Positions 9,324-19,333 of a stretch of DNA of 64,000 bases are shown here, one piece after another. The notes under the pieces were generated by a model. It was given only the letters and a program-made list of their open reading frames with translations, did not search any database and was not told the DNA's origin. Origin of the DNA: Sedimentitalea todarodis (lineage in GTDB: Bacteria; Pseudomonadota; Alphaproteobacteria; Rhodobacterales; Rhodobacteraceae); contig NZ_JASMWN010000004.1 of assembly GCF_032595355.1 (NCBI RefSeq), forward strand, positions 62,001 to 126,000. The letters run 5' to 3'. Position 1 is the stretch's first letter; each line of letters begins with the position of its first letter. A program made the position numbers and the translations under genes.

Positions 9324-9770
9324 TCAGCTGTCGTTGGGGTCCTGATACACACCCTGCTCTTTCAATGCGTCTACGACCTCTTTGGGCATGTAGGTTTCGT
9401 CGTGTTTTGCAAGAATTTCAGTCGCTTCAAATACACCGTTAACGTAATGTCCGGTGCCGACCATACCTTGGTTCTCGGCAAAAAGGTCCGGCAGAACGCC
9501 AGAAAACGTGACCGGCACCGAGGCACCGCCATCGGTCACCGAAAACCGGATCACTTCGCCCTGGCCGCGCTCAAGCGTGCCTTCCTCGACCAATCCACCA
9601 ATGCGAAACACCTCGTTTGGAGCCGGCGGTTCTGCCAGAATCTGACTCGGGGCCCGGAAAAAGTTGATCCCGTCCCGCATTCCGTACCCGATCAGTGCGG
9701 TTGCCAACATCAGGGACACCGCCGCCAAGACGATGACCTGCATGCGACGTCGCTTTTTCAGGTTTCGCAT
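9324..9770 (-). CDS. ccmE: Cytochrome c maturation heme chaperone CcmE
   Basis: A 148-residue membrane-anchored periplasmic protein. It has a basic N-terminus, one transmembrane segment (VIVLAAVSLMLATALIGYGM), an OB-fold, and the heme-binding motif KHDETYMP near residue 121, where the histidine binds heme covalently. It delivers heme to CcmF. It is separated from ccmF by the two lysis genes, an unusual interruption of a functionally linked set. Confidence 0.96.
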   Translation of the reverse strand: MRNLKKRRRMQVIVLAAVSLMLATALIGYGMRDGINFFRAPSQILAEPPAPNEVFRIGGLVEEGTLERGQGEVIRFSVTDGGASVPVTFSGVLPDLFAENQGMVGTGHYVNGVFEATEILAKHDETYMPKEVVDALKEQGVYQDPNDS

Positions 9771-9831
9771 CTCTTGCCCTCCTGTTCACGCATCATCAGC
9801 GACACCCGTGCGCTCTGCGCGCGAATTCACC

Positions 9832-10860
9832 CTATGGAAACAGCGGAGCCATCATAAGCCCCAGAGTCTCTTCCTCACCTAACATCAGGTTAGCGTTTTG
9901 CAATGCCTGCCCGCTGCTGCCCTTGGTCAGGTTGTCGAGCGCTGCGATCACAATCGCCCGCCCTTCGATCCGATCCGCCGAAACGCCGATATGTACAAAG
10001 TTCGAGCCGCGTACATCATGGGTGCTCGGCGCTTGCCCGAACGGCAGGACTTCGACAAAGGGTTCACCACCATATGCCTCCGCAAGGGTCTCGTTGATCA
10101 CCTGCGCATCGCCCTTCACATAGACCGTCGCGAGAATCCCCCGGTTTGCCGGAATCAGGTGCGGCGTGAACTGCACCCGCACAGGTCGCCCGGCCAAGGC
10201 ACTGAATTCCTGATCAAACTCCCCTAAATGCCGGTGCGTCCCACCAACGGCATAGGCGTTGTAGCCTTCGCTCAACTCTGCATGCAGCAGGTTTTCCTTC
10301 AGGCTGCGCCCGGCACCGGACACCGCGCATTTCAGGTCAAGGATGATGTCGTCCAGATCGATCACCCCCGCCGAAATCAGCGGCCGCAGCGCAAACTGCC
10401 CGGTCGCGGCGTTGCATCCGGTCCCGGCCACCAGCCGTGCAGCGCGGATCTCGTCACGATAGAACTCGCTCAGTCCGTAAACCGCCTCGTCCTGCTGCGC
10501 CAGGGCCGCATGGGGATTGCCGTACCATTTCTGATAGTCTGCCGGATCGCGCAGCCGGAAATCGGCTGAAAGATCGACAATTTTCAAGCCGCCTGGCAGA
10601 TCACGGATGACCTCCTGGCTCGTCTTGTGCGGCAACGCGCAGAAACACAGGTCGACCCCAGAAAAATCAATCTCGTCGATCTTGCAGAGCGTCGGCAGAG
10701 TCATGTGGCGCAGATGCGGAAATACCTCGGCCATTTTCATACCGGCCTTGCGTTCACCGGACAGGGCGACAATGTCCATGTTCGGATGTCCGGCGATCAA
10801 CCGGACGAGTTCGGCACCTGTGTATCCGCTGGCACCAAGAATTGCGATTTTGTGGGTCAT
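9832..10860 (-). CDS. argC: N-acetyl-gamma-glutamyl-phosphate reductase
   Basis: A 342-residue NADPH-dependent enzyme, third step of arginine synthesis. The N-terminal Rossmann motif is ILGASGYTGAELVRL, and the catalytic cysteine is in VAGTGCNAATGQFAL near residue 144. Length is normal for the long argC class. ATG at 10860. It lies 61 bases upstream of ccmE on the same strand. Confidence 0.97.
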   Translation of the reverse strand: MTHKIAILGASGYTGAELVRLIAGHPNMDIVALSGERKAGMKMAEVFPHLRHMTLPTLCKIDEIDFSGVDLCFCALPHKTSQEVIRDLPGGLKIVDLSADFRLRDPADYQKWYGNPHAALAQQDEAVYGLSEFYRDEIRAARLVAGTGCNAATGQFALRPLISAGVIDLDDIILDLKCAVSGAGRSLKENLLHAELSEGYNAYAVGGTHRHLGEFDQEFSALAGRPVRVQFTPHLIPANRGILATVYVKGDAQVINETLAEAYGGEPFVEVLPFGQAPSTHDVRGSNFVHIGVSADRIEGRAIVIAALDNLTKGSSGQALQNANLMLGEEETLGLMMAPLFP

Positions 10861-10957
10861 GTCAGACTTCGTTCATTTATTGTGAATTGAGCTGTGCCAG
10901 CGGTCTCAGAACCATGGCAGGCCTAGCGGATGTATCCAGCGCGCGCCTTGACCAAGA

Positions 10958-11767
10958 TCAGGCCGCGGCAAATGTAATCTGTCGTCGCATGAATTGCGTT
11001 GCGCGGTCGCTCACACGGCGGGCGTCACCGCTGGTCAGATAGCCGCTCGCCCCGGTGCCCAGCATATCGGGATGCCGCTCAAGATAATCCGCGAGACTCT
11101 CGGCGACCAGCGTACCCTGGCTGAACACCTGCACGTCTGGTCCGAGGGCATCCTGGAATGCCTGTTGCATCAACGGATAATGTGTACAGCCCAGGATAGC
11201 CGCCTGCGGATGCGGCATCTTGCGCTTCAGGGCATCCACATGGCTGCGCACGAGGGCTTCGGCAAGGATCATGTCGCCATCCTCGATGGCATCCACGACA
11301 CCGCCGCACGCCTGCGCCTCGACATCGACACCGATCGCCCGAAACGCCAGTTCCCGCTGAAACGCCCGACTGGCCACGGTTGCAGGCGTCGCAAACAGCG
11401 CGACATGCTTGACCGCGACCTCACGGGGCGGAGAGTTGTCACCCCATTGCCGTTCGGTCAAAGCCTCGATCAACGGCACAAAAACACCCAGAACCCGCTT
11501 GCCCTTGGGCAATCCGCCTTCCTGCATCCGCCGCAGTGCGGCGGCACTGGCGGTATTGCAGGCGAGAATCACCAGGTCGCAGCCCGCATCCCACAAGCGC
11601 TCGACCGCCCTGGTCGTCAGATCATAAACGTCATCTGCATCCCGCACTCCATAGGGCGCGTTGGCACTATCGCCAAGATACAGAAAATCCACGTCCGGCA
11701 GACGCTTTTGCGCCGCTGCGAGAACGGTCAGCCCGCCGAGTCCGGAATCGAAAATACCTACTGCCAT
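10958..11767 (-). CDS. murI: Glutamate racemase
   Basis: A 269-residue cofactor-independent racemase supplying D-glutamate for peptidoglycan. Catalytic cysteines are visible in ILACNTASAAAL (about residue 71) and AILGCTHYPLM (about 193), and the N-terminus GIFDSGLGGLTVL is typical. I start it at the ATG at 11767; the frame also opens three codons earlier at a TTG. It is upstream of argC, with a 97-base gap. Confidence 0.95.
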   Translation of the reverse strand: MAVGIFDSGLGGLTVLAAAQKRLPDVDFLYLGDSANAPYGVRDADDVYDLTTRAVERLWDAGCDLVILACNTASAAALRRMQEGGLPKGKRVLGVFVPLIEALTERQWGDNSPPREVAVKHVALFATPATVASRAFQRELAFRAIGVDVEAQACGGVVDAIEDGDMILAEALVRSHVDALKRKMPHPQAAILGCTHYPLMQQAFQDALGPDVQVFSQGTLVAESLADYLERHPDMLGTGASGYLTSGDARRVSDRATQFMRRQITFAAA

Positions 11768-11964
11768 CTTGCTCAAGCGCGATGCTTGTCCTCAAACTCA
11801 CAGCCGCAGTCATAAGACCTTAATGGCTTTGGAGACAGCCCATAAGTCGATTTTCAAAGAAAATCCATCATCCCTTTTGAGACTGCGGCAACTGGACGTC
11901 GCATATTGCGAACCGGACCAGGCCCGACAAGCGGCCGAGTCCCGTCCAACACCGCACCAGGTCC

Positions 11965-14900
11965 CTATTCCGCGGCACGTGACATCTCGGGTCCACCACG
12001 CTGGAAATCCGCCAGCAGTTCCTCACGCCGTTTTGCCGCCTTGGCTTCACTCGCCGCCTTGACGGGACCGAACCCGCGTATATCCAAAGGCAACCTCGCC
12101 AGAGCCACGGCGATGTCTTGTGTCTGTGGAGTCACCTTGGACAGAACCACTTTCATGTCCGCCTCATATTGTCGGATCAGCGCGCGCTCCATCTTGCGCT
12201 CTGCACTGTATCCGAACAGATCGAGCGGCGTGCCCCGCAGGACCTTGAGGAATCGCATGACCTTGAGCGGCGTCTTCATCCATTCGCCAAAGGCACGTTT
12301 TTTCGGCCGGCCATCCGTCCCGGTTCCGCCCAGCATCGGCGGCGCCAGGTGGAACGTCATCTTGAAATCGCCATCGAACTCGGCTGCAGCCTTCTCCTGA
12401 CTGCCCAGCAGCAGGCGCGCGACCTCGTATTCGTCCTTGTAGGCCAACAACTTGTGATAGCCATTGGCAACGGCTTCCTTCAGCTCTGAGTTCTCGACCC
12501 CATCCACAAGCTTGCGATATCGCTTGGCCAGCCGCTTGTTCTGGTACTGCGCCAGATGGTCGGCCCGATAGGCGATCTTGTCGTTCAGGGTCTTCGGCAG
12601 TTTGACCACCTTGGGCTTTGACAGCGCAGCCGCCTCTTCCGGATAGAGCACCGCCCAGCGACCGATTTCAAACGCCCGCAGATTTCGGTCGATCGCCGCG
12701 CCGTTCAACTGGATCGCCCCGGTCATCGCTTCATAGCTCACCGGAATCAGCCCGCGCTGCCAGGCACCACCAAACACCATCATGTTGGAAAAGATCGAAT
12801 CCCCCAACGTCGCGCGGGCCAGATCGGACGCATCAAACAGATCGAGCCGGTCCTTGATCCGTGCCTGCAGGGCCAGTTCCAGCCTGTCGGACGGAAGCGC
12901 GAATTCGGTATTGCGGGTAAAATCACCAGTGATGATTTCATGGTTGTTGACAACCGCACCGGTCTGTCCCGTCTTGGTCAGGCCAAGCGTCTTGGAACCG
13001 GCGCTGACCACCAGATCACCACCGATCAGGGCGTGAGCCTCTCCCGTGGCGACGCGGATGGCACTGATATCCTCGGGTGTGTTGGCAACCCGGCAATGGA
13101 TATGCACCGCACCGCCTTTTTGGGCCAACCCGGCCATTTCCATCATGCCGGCTCCCTTGCCGTCAATCTGTGCGGCCTGCGCCAACAACGCACCGATGGT
13201 GACCACACCCGTGCCCCCGACGCCCGTGATGACCACGTTGTGTGTGCCGTTGATCGCCGGCAGGTCCGGTTGCGGCAGATCGGGAAGCGTCAACTCTGTG
13301 GTCGCCTCCTTCCTTACCTTCGCCCCTTCCAGCGTCACAAAAGACGGGCAGAACCCCTTGAGACAGGAAAAGTCCTTGTTGCAACTGGATTGATCAATCG
13401 CCCGCTTGCGTCCCAGTTCGGTTTCGACCGGCACGATCGACACACAGTTGGACTGTATCCCGCAATCACCACAGCCTTCACAGATATCGGTGTTGATAAA
13501 GACGCGCTTGTCGGGGTCGGGAAACAGCCCGCGTTTGCGGCGACGGCGCTTTTCGGCGGCGCAGGTTTGGATGTAAATGATGGCGCTGACGCCTTCGATC
13601 TCGCGGAATTCGCGTTGCACCGCGTCCAGTTCGGCCCGTTCGTGCCATTCCAACCCCTTTGGAAAGGCATCGCGCGCCGGTTCTTCCTTTTCGTCATAGA
13701 CCACCGCGACCCGTTCGATGCCGATCGCCTTCAGTTCGCGTGCGATCCTCTGCGCATCCAGATCGCCTTCGTTATGCTGCCCGCCGGTCATCGCAACGGC
13801 GTCGTTGTAGAGGATCTTGTAGGTGATGTTGGTCTTTGCGGCCTTTGCAGCGCGGATCGCCTGAATGCCAGAATGGTTGTAGGTGCCATCGCCCAGGTTC
13901 TGGAAGACATGTTTGGTCTTGGAAAACGGCGCTTCCCCGATCCAGTTGGCCCCTTCGCCCCCCATATGCGTATAGCCGATGGTCGATCGATCCATCCACT
14001 GCGCCATGTAGTGGCACCCGATTCCGGCATAGGCACGGCTGCCATCGGGCAGCGTTGTCGAACTGTTATGCGGGCAGCCCGAGCAGAAATAGGGCAGACG
14101 CGCGGCGATCTCTTCCGCATTGTCATTGCGCCGTGCATCATTCAGCGCCGACATCCCGGCCCGGATTCCGTCGGTCTCGCGACCTTCTTCGATCAGGATT
14201 TCGCCTAGCTTTTCGGCGATCATGATCGGGTCCAGTGCGCCGCGCGTCGGGAACAATTCCATCCGACGCCCGTGCTCCCAGCTATCACCCTTGTGCCAGC
14301 CATAGACACGCCGGCCACCGCGATCATCAAAGATCGCTTCCTTGACCTGCACCTCGATCAGCTTGCGCTTTTCCTCGATGACAACGATCAGGTCCAGCCC
14401 GTCGGCCCATTCATGAAAGCTGTCCATGTCCAGCGGGAAGGTCTGGCCGATCTTGTAGGTGGTGACGCCCAGACGCCCGGCTTCGTTTTCATCGATGTTC
14501 AAGAGCGACATCGCATGCACGAGATCGAGCCAGTTCTTGCCTGCCGCGACGAAACCGATCTTTGCCCCGGGCTTGCCCCAGACACGCCTGTCGATGCGGT
14601 TGGCGCGGGCAAATGCCTCTGCGGCAAAGCGCTTGTGATCGATGACCCGCGATTCTTGTGCGGTGGGGGTATCGACGAGGCGAATGTTCAGCCCACCCTC
14701 GGGCAGGTCGAAGTCCGGCGTGACAAGTTGCATCCGCATCGGATCGCCATCGACCACCGACGTGACTTCGATAGTGTCCTTCATGGTCTTCAGACCGACC
14801 CACAGACCGGCAAAGCGCGACAAGGCATAGCCATAGATGCCGTAGTCGAGAATTTCCTGCACGCCAGCCGGGCTGACCACAGGCATATAGGCATCCACCA

Positions 14901-15387
14901 GTGCCCATTCGCTCTGGTGCAGGACCGTGCTGGATTCACCGGTATGGTCGTCGCCCATCGCCATCAGCACCCCGCCCATCGGGCTGGTCCCAGCCATGTT
15001 GGCGTGCTTCATCACGTCGCCGGATCGGTCCACGCCCGGCCCTTTGCCGTACCAGAGACCAAAAACGCCATCGAACTTTCCGTCGCCGCGCAATTCTGCC
15101 TGCTGGCTGCCCCACAAAGCGGTCGCCGCCAGGTCTTCGTTCAACCCCAACTGAAACGTGATGTCATGTTCCGCCAACGGTTTGGCCGCGCGCTGCATCT
15201 GCAGATCCACGGCACCCAGAGGCGACCCCCGATAGCCCGTCACCAGCCCGGCTGTATTGAGACCCGCGGCCTTGTCCCGTGCCCGTTGCATGAGCATCAA
15301 CCGCACCAGAGCCTGCGTTCCATTGAGCATGATCGGGCTCTTGCTCAGATCGAAACGATCATTCAACGAGATTTTCTGCGTGCTCAT
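11965..15387 (-). CDS. Indolepyruvate ferredoxin oxidoreductase, fused subunits
   Basis: A 1140-residue fusion of IorA-like and IorB-like parts. The N-terminal 600 residues hold the thiamine-diphosphate-dependent 2-oxoacid oxidoreductase region (SGCPHNSSTT near 455). A four-cysteine iron-sulfur block CEGCGDCGIQSNC lies near 635. The gamma-type domain GVGGTGVVTIGALLAQAA begins near 725. It oxidatively decarboxylates aryl pyruvates from aromatic amino acid transamination to aryl-acetyl-CoA. ATG at 15387 follows GGGGAGGCCAAC. It is divergent from a LysR gene, a likely regulator. Confidence 0.93.
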   Translation of the reverse strand: MSTQKISLNDRFDLSKSPIMLNGTQALVRLMLMQRARDKAAGLNTAGLVTGYRGSPLGAVDLQMQRAAKPLAEHDITFQLGLNEDLAATALWGSQQAELRGDGKFDGVFGLWYGKGPGVDRSGDVMKHANMAGTSPMGGVLMAMGDDHTGESSTVLHQSEWALVDAYMPVVSPAGVQEILDYGIYGYALSRFAGLWVGLKTMKDTIEVTSVVDGDPMRMQLVTPDFDLPEGGLNIRLVDTPTAQESRVIDHKRFAAEAFARANRIDRRVWGKPGAKIGFVAAGKNWLDLVHAMSLLNIDENEAGRLGVTTYKIGQTFPLDMDSFHEWADGLDLIVVIEEKRKLIEVQVKEAIFDDRGGRRVYGWHKGDSWEHGRRMELFPTRGALDPIMIAEKLGEILIEEGRETDGIRAGMSALNDARRNDNAEEIAARLPYFCSGCPHNSSTTLPDGSRAYAGIGCHYMAQWMDRSTIGYTHMGGEGANWIGEAPFSKTKHVFQNLGDGTYNHSGIQAIRAAKAAKTNITYKILYNDAVAMTGGQHNEGDLDAQRIARELKAIGIERVAVVYDEKEEPARDAFPKGLEWHERAELDAVQREFREIEGVSAIIYIQTCAAEKRRRRKRGLFPDPDKRVFINTDICEGCGDCGIQSNCVSIVPVETELGRKRAIDQSSCNKDFSCLKGFCPSFVTLEGAKVRKEATTELTLPDLPQPDLPAINGTHNVVITGVGGTGVVTIGALLAQAAQIDGKGAGMMEMAGLAQKGGAVHIHCRVANTPEDISAIRVATGEAHALIGGDLVVSAGSKTLGLTKTGQTGAVVNNHEIITGDFTRNTEFALPSDRLELALQARIKDRLDLFDASDLARATLGDSIFSNMMVFGGAWQRGLIPVSYEAMTGAIQLNGAAIDRNLRAFEIGRWAVLYPEEAAALSKPKVVKLPKTLNDKIAYRADHLAQYQNKRLAKRYRKLVDGVENSELKEAVANGYHKLLAYKDEYEVARLLLGSQEKAAAEFDGDFKMTFHLAPPMLGGTGTDGRPKKRAFGEWMKTPLKVMRFLKVLRGTPLDLFGYSAERKMERALIRQYEADMKVVLSKVTPQTQDIAVALARLPLDIRGFGPVKAASEAKAAKRREELLADFQRGGPEMSRAAE

Positions 15388-15552
15388 GTTGGCCTCCCCG
15401 CTTTACATGATTGTGCCTGCTTTGGGTCGATAATAGGTCATAAATTCTGACCTGTATAGTCAAAAAACACGATTGCCGCGACGTTCCGACTGTTGCATGG
15501 AGGTCATACCGGCCCGTCTAATAGAACATCACCCATCACGAAGGCACCTCGC

Positions 15553-16458
15553 ATGGATTGGGACAAGCTCAGAATTTTTCACGCCGTCGCGGATGCCGGT
15601 AGCCTGACCCATGCGGGAGACCGCTTGAATCTCTCGCAATCGGCCGTCAGCCGCCAGATTCGTGCGCTCGAAGACAGCCTCGGCGCAACTCTGTTCCACC
15701 GGCACGCACGCGGGTTGATCCTGACTGAACAGGGCGAGTTGCTGTTTGATGCGACCAACTCCATGTCCAAGCGGCTCGAAACCGCAGCCGCCCGCATCAA
15801 GGACAGCGAAGAAGAAGTCTTTGGAGAGCTGCGGGTCACGACAACCTTTGGTTTTGGACTTCTCTGGCTCGCGCCGCGCTTGCCCAAGCTCTATGAAAAG
15901 TATCCGGAGCTCAAGGTTGATCTGATCCTTGATGAGCGTGTCCTTGACCTGCCCATGCGCGAGGCCGACGTGGCCATCCGCATGAAAGAGCCGAGCCAGG
16001 CAGATCTGATCCGCAAGCGCCTGATGTCGGTGCAGATGCTCATGTATGCCTCGCGCGAGTATCTCGATCAGAATGGCACGCCTGACAGTGCTGAAGATAT
16101 CAGCGATCACCGGCTGATCTGTCAGAGCACGGATGCCGCACAGGTCATGGCAGGCGCGAGTCTCGTTCAAACCGTGATGGCCTACAATCCAAGATCCACG
16201 TTGACGATCAACAACTATTTCGGCGTGCTGCAAGGCGTCCTGCACAATCTCGGGATCGGTGTCTTGCCCGACTACGTGACCCACGACTTTCCCCAACTGG
16301 TACGGGTTCTCCCAGAGATTGAGTCGGCGGATGTGCCGGTCTTTCTCGCCTATCCCGAGGAATTGCGCCAATCACAACGGATTGCGGCATTTCGTGACTT
16401 TGTTCAGGAAGAGATCATTACCTACCGCAAGCATTTGAGATCTCTTGAAAAAGCCTGA
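15553..16458 (+). CDS. LysR-family transcriptional regulator
   Basis: A 301-residue regulator with an N-terminal winged helix-turn-helix (LSQSAVSRQIRALEDSLGATLFHRHARG, about residues 30-57) and a C-terminal substrate-binding domain. The start MDWDKLRIFHAVADAGS at 15553 matches the family N-terminus; the frame extends 20 codons further. The 165-base divergent spacing to the indolepyruvate oxidoreductase suggests it controls that gene. Effector unknown. Confidence 0.88.
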   Translation: MDWDKLRIFHAVADAGSLTHAGDRLNLSQSAVSRQIRALEDSLGATLFHRHARGLILTEQGELLFDATNSMSKRLETAAARIKDSEEEVFGELRVTTTFGFGLLWLAPRLPKLYEKYPELKVDLILDERVLDLPMREADVAIRMKEPSQADLIRKRLMSVQMLMYASREYLDQNGTPDSAEDISDHRLICQSTDAAQVMAGASLVQTVMAYNPRSTLTINNYFGVLQGVLHNLGIGVLPDYVTHDFPQLVRVLPEIESADVPVFLAYPEELRQSQRIAAFRDFVQEEIITYRKHLRSLEKA

Positions 16459-16509
16459 GCCATGCAAGTGGCGCATAACGGCATTGCTGCGACTGCGGCG
16501 ATATGGGCC

Positions 16510-16538
16510 TTGATCGAACGGAAAGCGATGCCTTATTG
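16510..16538 (+). promoter_or_regulatory. Sigma-70-like promoter for the candidate sRNA
   Basis: TTGATC at 16510-16515 and TTATTG at 16533-16538 are separated by 17 bases. Transcription would start near 16544, at the base of the first hairpin. Confidence 0.45.
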
Positions 16539-16543
16539 AACTC

Positions 16544-16628
16544 ATGAAGCGATTGGTGCCTAACAGCTCATCGCTTCATACCTCCCTGTTGGACTTTGGC
16601 CGAGCTTAATGCTCGGCCTCTTTTTTTC
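16544..16628 (+). ncRNA. Candidate trans-acting sRNA with anti-Shine-Dalgarno single strand (MmgR-like design)
   Basis: The predicted transcript of about 85 nt has three parts. A 9-bp 5' hairpin pairs TGAAGCGAT (16545-16553) with ATCGCTTCA (16570-16578). An unpaired stretch ACCTCCCTGTT (16580-16590) is complementary to Shine-Dalgarno sequences. A Rho-independent terminator pairs GGCCGAGC (16598-16605) with GCTCGGCC (16611-16618), followed by a T-run. This layout resembles the Hfq-binding alpha-r8/MmgR sRNAs of rhizobia, which carry a conserved single-stranded CCUCCCU-containing motif. Alternatively the terminator simply ends the LysR mRNA; the promoter and first hairpin argue for a separate RNA. 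Confidence 0.5.
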
Positions 16629-16759
16629 TGCCATGCATCCAATGCTTTGGGGCGGGTGTTAAGCGGTCTGAAAAGAAATTCTCAATCTTGTTGAATTTTT
16701 GGTGATTCCCGGCCAATGAGGACGGCAACACATAGGTTTCTGCGTCTGGGAGTTCGAGC

Positions 16760-19051
16760 ATGGGTCTTTTTTCGCGCGTTTGCGCAGCATTGATCGCCCT
16801 CATTGTTTTCCACACGATGGCGACAGGCGCGCAAAGCCAGGCACTGGCGGCCATCAACGGCGGATCAGGCAGCAGCGAAGAGACCACCTCCACCGACCTG
16901 CCCGAACCGCTGTCTCAGGACGCTGTCCGCGAAATGGTCGCTCGCATGTCCGATGACCAGGTTCGCGACATGTTGCTGGACCGGTTGGATGCTGTCGCTG
17001 CGGCAGAGTCCCAAACCGGCACACCTGCCGGCACCGGCGTCTTTTCACAGCTCAATACCCTCTGGGTCGCGTTCTATTCAAACCCGCTGGATGCGATCGT
17101 AAAGCTGCCCACGCTGGTCCAGAAACAAGGCGAGGCCATTGGCGGTTTCGTACGGGAATTTGGCGGTGCCTCTGGCGTCTTCAAGATGCTGGGGCTGACG
17201 GCAATCGCCTTGGCCGTCGGATTTGGCGTGGAGTTTCTGGCACAGCGGCTGACCAAAAGATGGCAGCGAAGCCTGCCGCCCTCAGACTCCGCGACCCTGC
17301 GGGAGTCGTTGAGTTTCCTGTTCCGGCGTTTCATGCGCGAGATTTTTGGTCTGATCATCTTCTATTTCACGATCCGCATGGTTGGCCGCGCCCTTCTGGA
17401 TACACAACAGCTGATTTTCGTAGCGCCGATGGTCACCTACCTTATCTGGTGGCCCCGGCTTGGTGCTGCGGTCTCTCGTTTTGTGCTCGCCCCCAAAAAG
17501 CCCAGCCTGCGCCTGGTAAGCCTTGATGACCATTGGGCGGCGTTTTTGCACAAAAACCTGGTGGGTCTGATCCTGCTCTCGGGGTTCACTATTTTCGCAG
17601 TTGGCTTCAACATGAACGCCGGCCATTCACTTGCCGAAACGCGGATAGGGTTCTGGCTCGATTCAGCGGTCTACCTCTATATCATCTTCATCGCCTGGAG
17701 TGCCCGCGACGGACTTGTCGAACTGATGCGCGGCTCCGACCCCGATCGTACGGAATATGACGAATTGGTTGCCCGTTGTTATCCCTACTATGTGATTGCT
17801 GTCGCTGCGGGCATGTGGGTTCTGGTCACGATTCTTGCCGGATTGGGCAATGTCGAGCTGCTCCTGAAAGGCGCGCACTACACAACCATGTTCTGGCTCA
17901 TCATTGCGCCCACATTGGATATGCTCGTCCGGGGACTGGTCCGCCACCTTGTGCCGCCGATGATTGGTCAGGGACCACTTGCCGAAAAGGCATACCGTTC
18001 AACCAAGCGCAGCTACATCCGCATCGGTCGCGTGCTCATCGCGGGGATCGTCCTTGTGCTGATTGCCAACTCCTGGGACATGAACATCGCTGACTTTACG
18101 TCTCAGCGACAGGGATTTGGCTCGCGATTGATCGAATTCCTGATGACCCTTGCCGTCGGCTACATCGTCTTTGAAGTGGTCTCACTCTGGATCAATCGCA
18201 AGCTGGCCAAGGAACAGACCAGTTCGGATCCCGTCAGCGAAGACGTCGCGGTCGGCGAAGGCGGCGGCGCTGGCGGCTCGCGACTGGCCACTGTCCTGCC
18301 TTTGCTTCGGCTGAGTGCGCTTACGGGTATCGTCATCATCTTCACGCTACTGGCCGTGGGAACGCTTGGCATCGACATCACGCCGCTCCTCGCCGGGGCC
18401 GGCATACTGGGTCTTGCCATCGGTTTTGGCGCTCAGAAGCTGGTGACGGATATCGTTTCCGGAGTGTTCTTCTTGATCGACGATGCATTTCGGGTTGGTG
18501 AATACGTTGACGTTGGCGGCACGATGGGCACCGTCGAAAAGATCTCTATCCGCTCGATGCAACTGCGCCACCACCGGGGCAACGTGCACACCATTCCCTA
18601 TGGAAGCGTCGAAAAGGTCACCAACTTCAGCCGCGATTGGGTGATCATGAAACTGATGTTCACCGTCCCCTTCGACACCGACCCCAACAAGGTCAAGAAG
18701 ATCTTCAAGAAGATCGGCGCCGAGATGCTTGCGGATCCGTTGTTCGAAAACGACTTTCTCGAACCGTTCAAGAGTCAGGGCGTTCTGCAGTTCGATGACG
18801 TCGGCATTGTCATGCGCGGCAAGTTCATGGCCAAACCCGGAACGCAGTTCACGATCCGCAAGGAAATCTACAACCGGGTCCGCAAGGAGTTCGCAGACAA
18901 CGGCATCGAGTTTGCCCGCCGCGAGGTGCGCGTGGCAATTCCCGGCTTGGATCATGATGACGAACTGACCGACGTTGAGAAACAGGCGATTGCCGCAGGC
19001 GCAGGTGGCGCGGTTCAGGCGCAGGTTGAGCAGCAGAGCGAGAAAAAGTAG
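16760..19051 (+). CDS. MscS-family mechanosensitive channel, large (YbiO-like)
   Basis: A 763-residue membrane protein. It has a signal peptide (residues 1-28), a periplasmic segment, about ten hydrophobic helices from residue 130 to 560, and the MscS core. The pore helix region GAGILGLAIGFGAQKLVTDIVSG lies near residue 545, then the beta domain VGEYVDVGGTMGTVEKISIRS, and a cytoplasmic C-terminal domain ending in a charged tail. Size is close to E. coli YbiO rather than the 286-residue MscS. It protects against hypo-osmotic shock by releasing solutes. ATG at 16760 has GGGAG upstream. Confidence 0.93.
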   Translation: MGLFSRVCAALIALIVFHTMATGAQSQALAAINGGSGSSEETTSTDLPEPLSQDAVREMVARMSDDQVRDMLLDRLDAVAAAESQTGTPAGTGVFSQLNTLWVAFYSNPLDAIVKLPTLVQKQGEAIGGFVREFGGASGVFKMLGLTAIALAVGFGVEFLAQRLTKRWQRSLPPSDSATLRESLSFLFRRFMREIFGLIIFYFTIRMVGRALLDTQQLIFVAPMVTYLIWWPRLGAAVSRFVLAPKKPSLRLVSLDDHWAAFLHKNLVGLILLSGFTIFAVGFNMNAGHSLAETRIGFWLDSAVYLYIIFIAWSARDGLVELMRGSDPDRTEYDELVARCYPYYVIAVAAGMWVLVTILAGLGNVELLLKGAHYTTMFWLIIAPTLDMLVRGLVRHLVPPMIGQGPLAEKAYRSTKRSYIRIGRVLIAGIVLVLIANSWDMNIADFTSQRQGFGSRLIEFLMTLAVGYIVFEVVSLWINRKLAKEQTSSDPVSEDVAVGEGGGAGGSRLATVLPLLRLSALTGIVIIFTLLAVGTLGIDITPLLAGAGILGLAIGFGAQKLVTDIVSGVFFLIDDAFRVGEYVDVGGTMGTVEKISIRSMQLRHHRGNVHTIPYGSVEKVTNFSRDWVIMKLMFTVPFDTDPNKVKKIFKKIGAEMLADPLFENDFLEPFKSQGVLQFDDVGIVMRGKFMAKPGTQFTIRKEIYNRVRKEFADNGIEFARREVRVAIPGLDHDDELTDVEKQAIAAGAGGAVQAQVEQQSEKK

Positions 19052-19333
19052 CAAACGTAAATGCAGTGGCGCAAGATTTTGGGGCCACGCCCTGCGCTCT
19101 TGCGCAGTGCTACCGTCCATCCGACGATAGCGCGCAACACCCGAGACCCATTTCTGTTCACGCGGGTCATGGTCTTCGCCAGACCAATTTCATTTCCAAG
19201 CTGCGCCGGGCTATCGAATGCGATTGGAGCCGTGGAACACGCACTCCGGCTGCACAAGATTGGAACAGGGCTTTTCCCCGGACGCCGCTTGCACTAACAA
19301 CACCGCAATCACGACACCCTGGGGAAAGACCGG
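19052..19333 (+). other. Intergenic region upstream of purL
   Basis: I see no supported gene or hairpin terminator in these 282 bases. They probably carry the purL promoter. Confidence 0.5.

Larger units (their letters stand above)
16459..16759 (+). other. Intergenic region holding a candidate sRNA
   Basis: No protein gene is seen between the LysR gene and the MscS gene. The central part holds a promoter, a hairpin and a terminator (listed separately). The last 130 bases are AT-richer and probably carry the promoter of the channel gene. Confidence 0.6.

Noticed and set aside
12940..15450. Long plus-strand ORFs (422 and 392 codons) antisense to the indolepyruvate oxidoreductase
   Set aside because: GC-rich shadow frames opposite a gene with clear conserved motifs.
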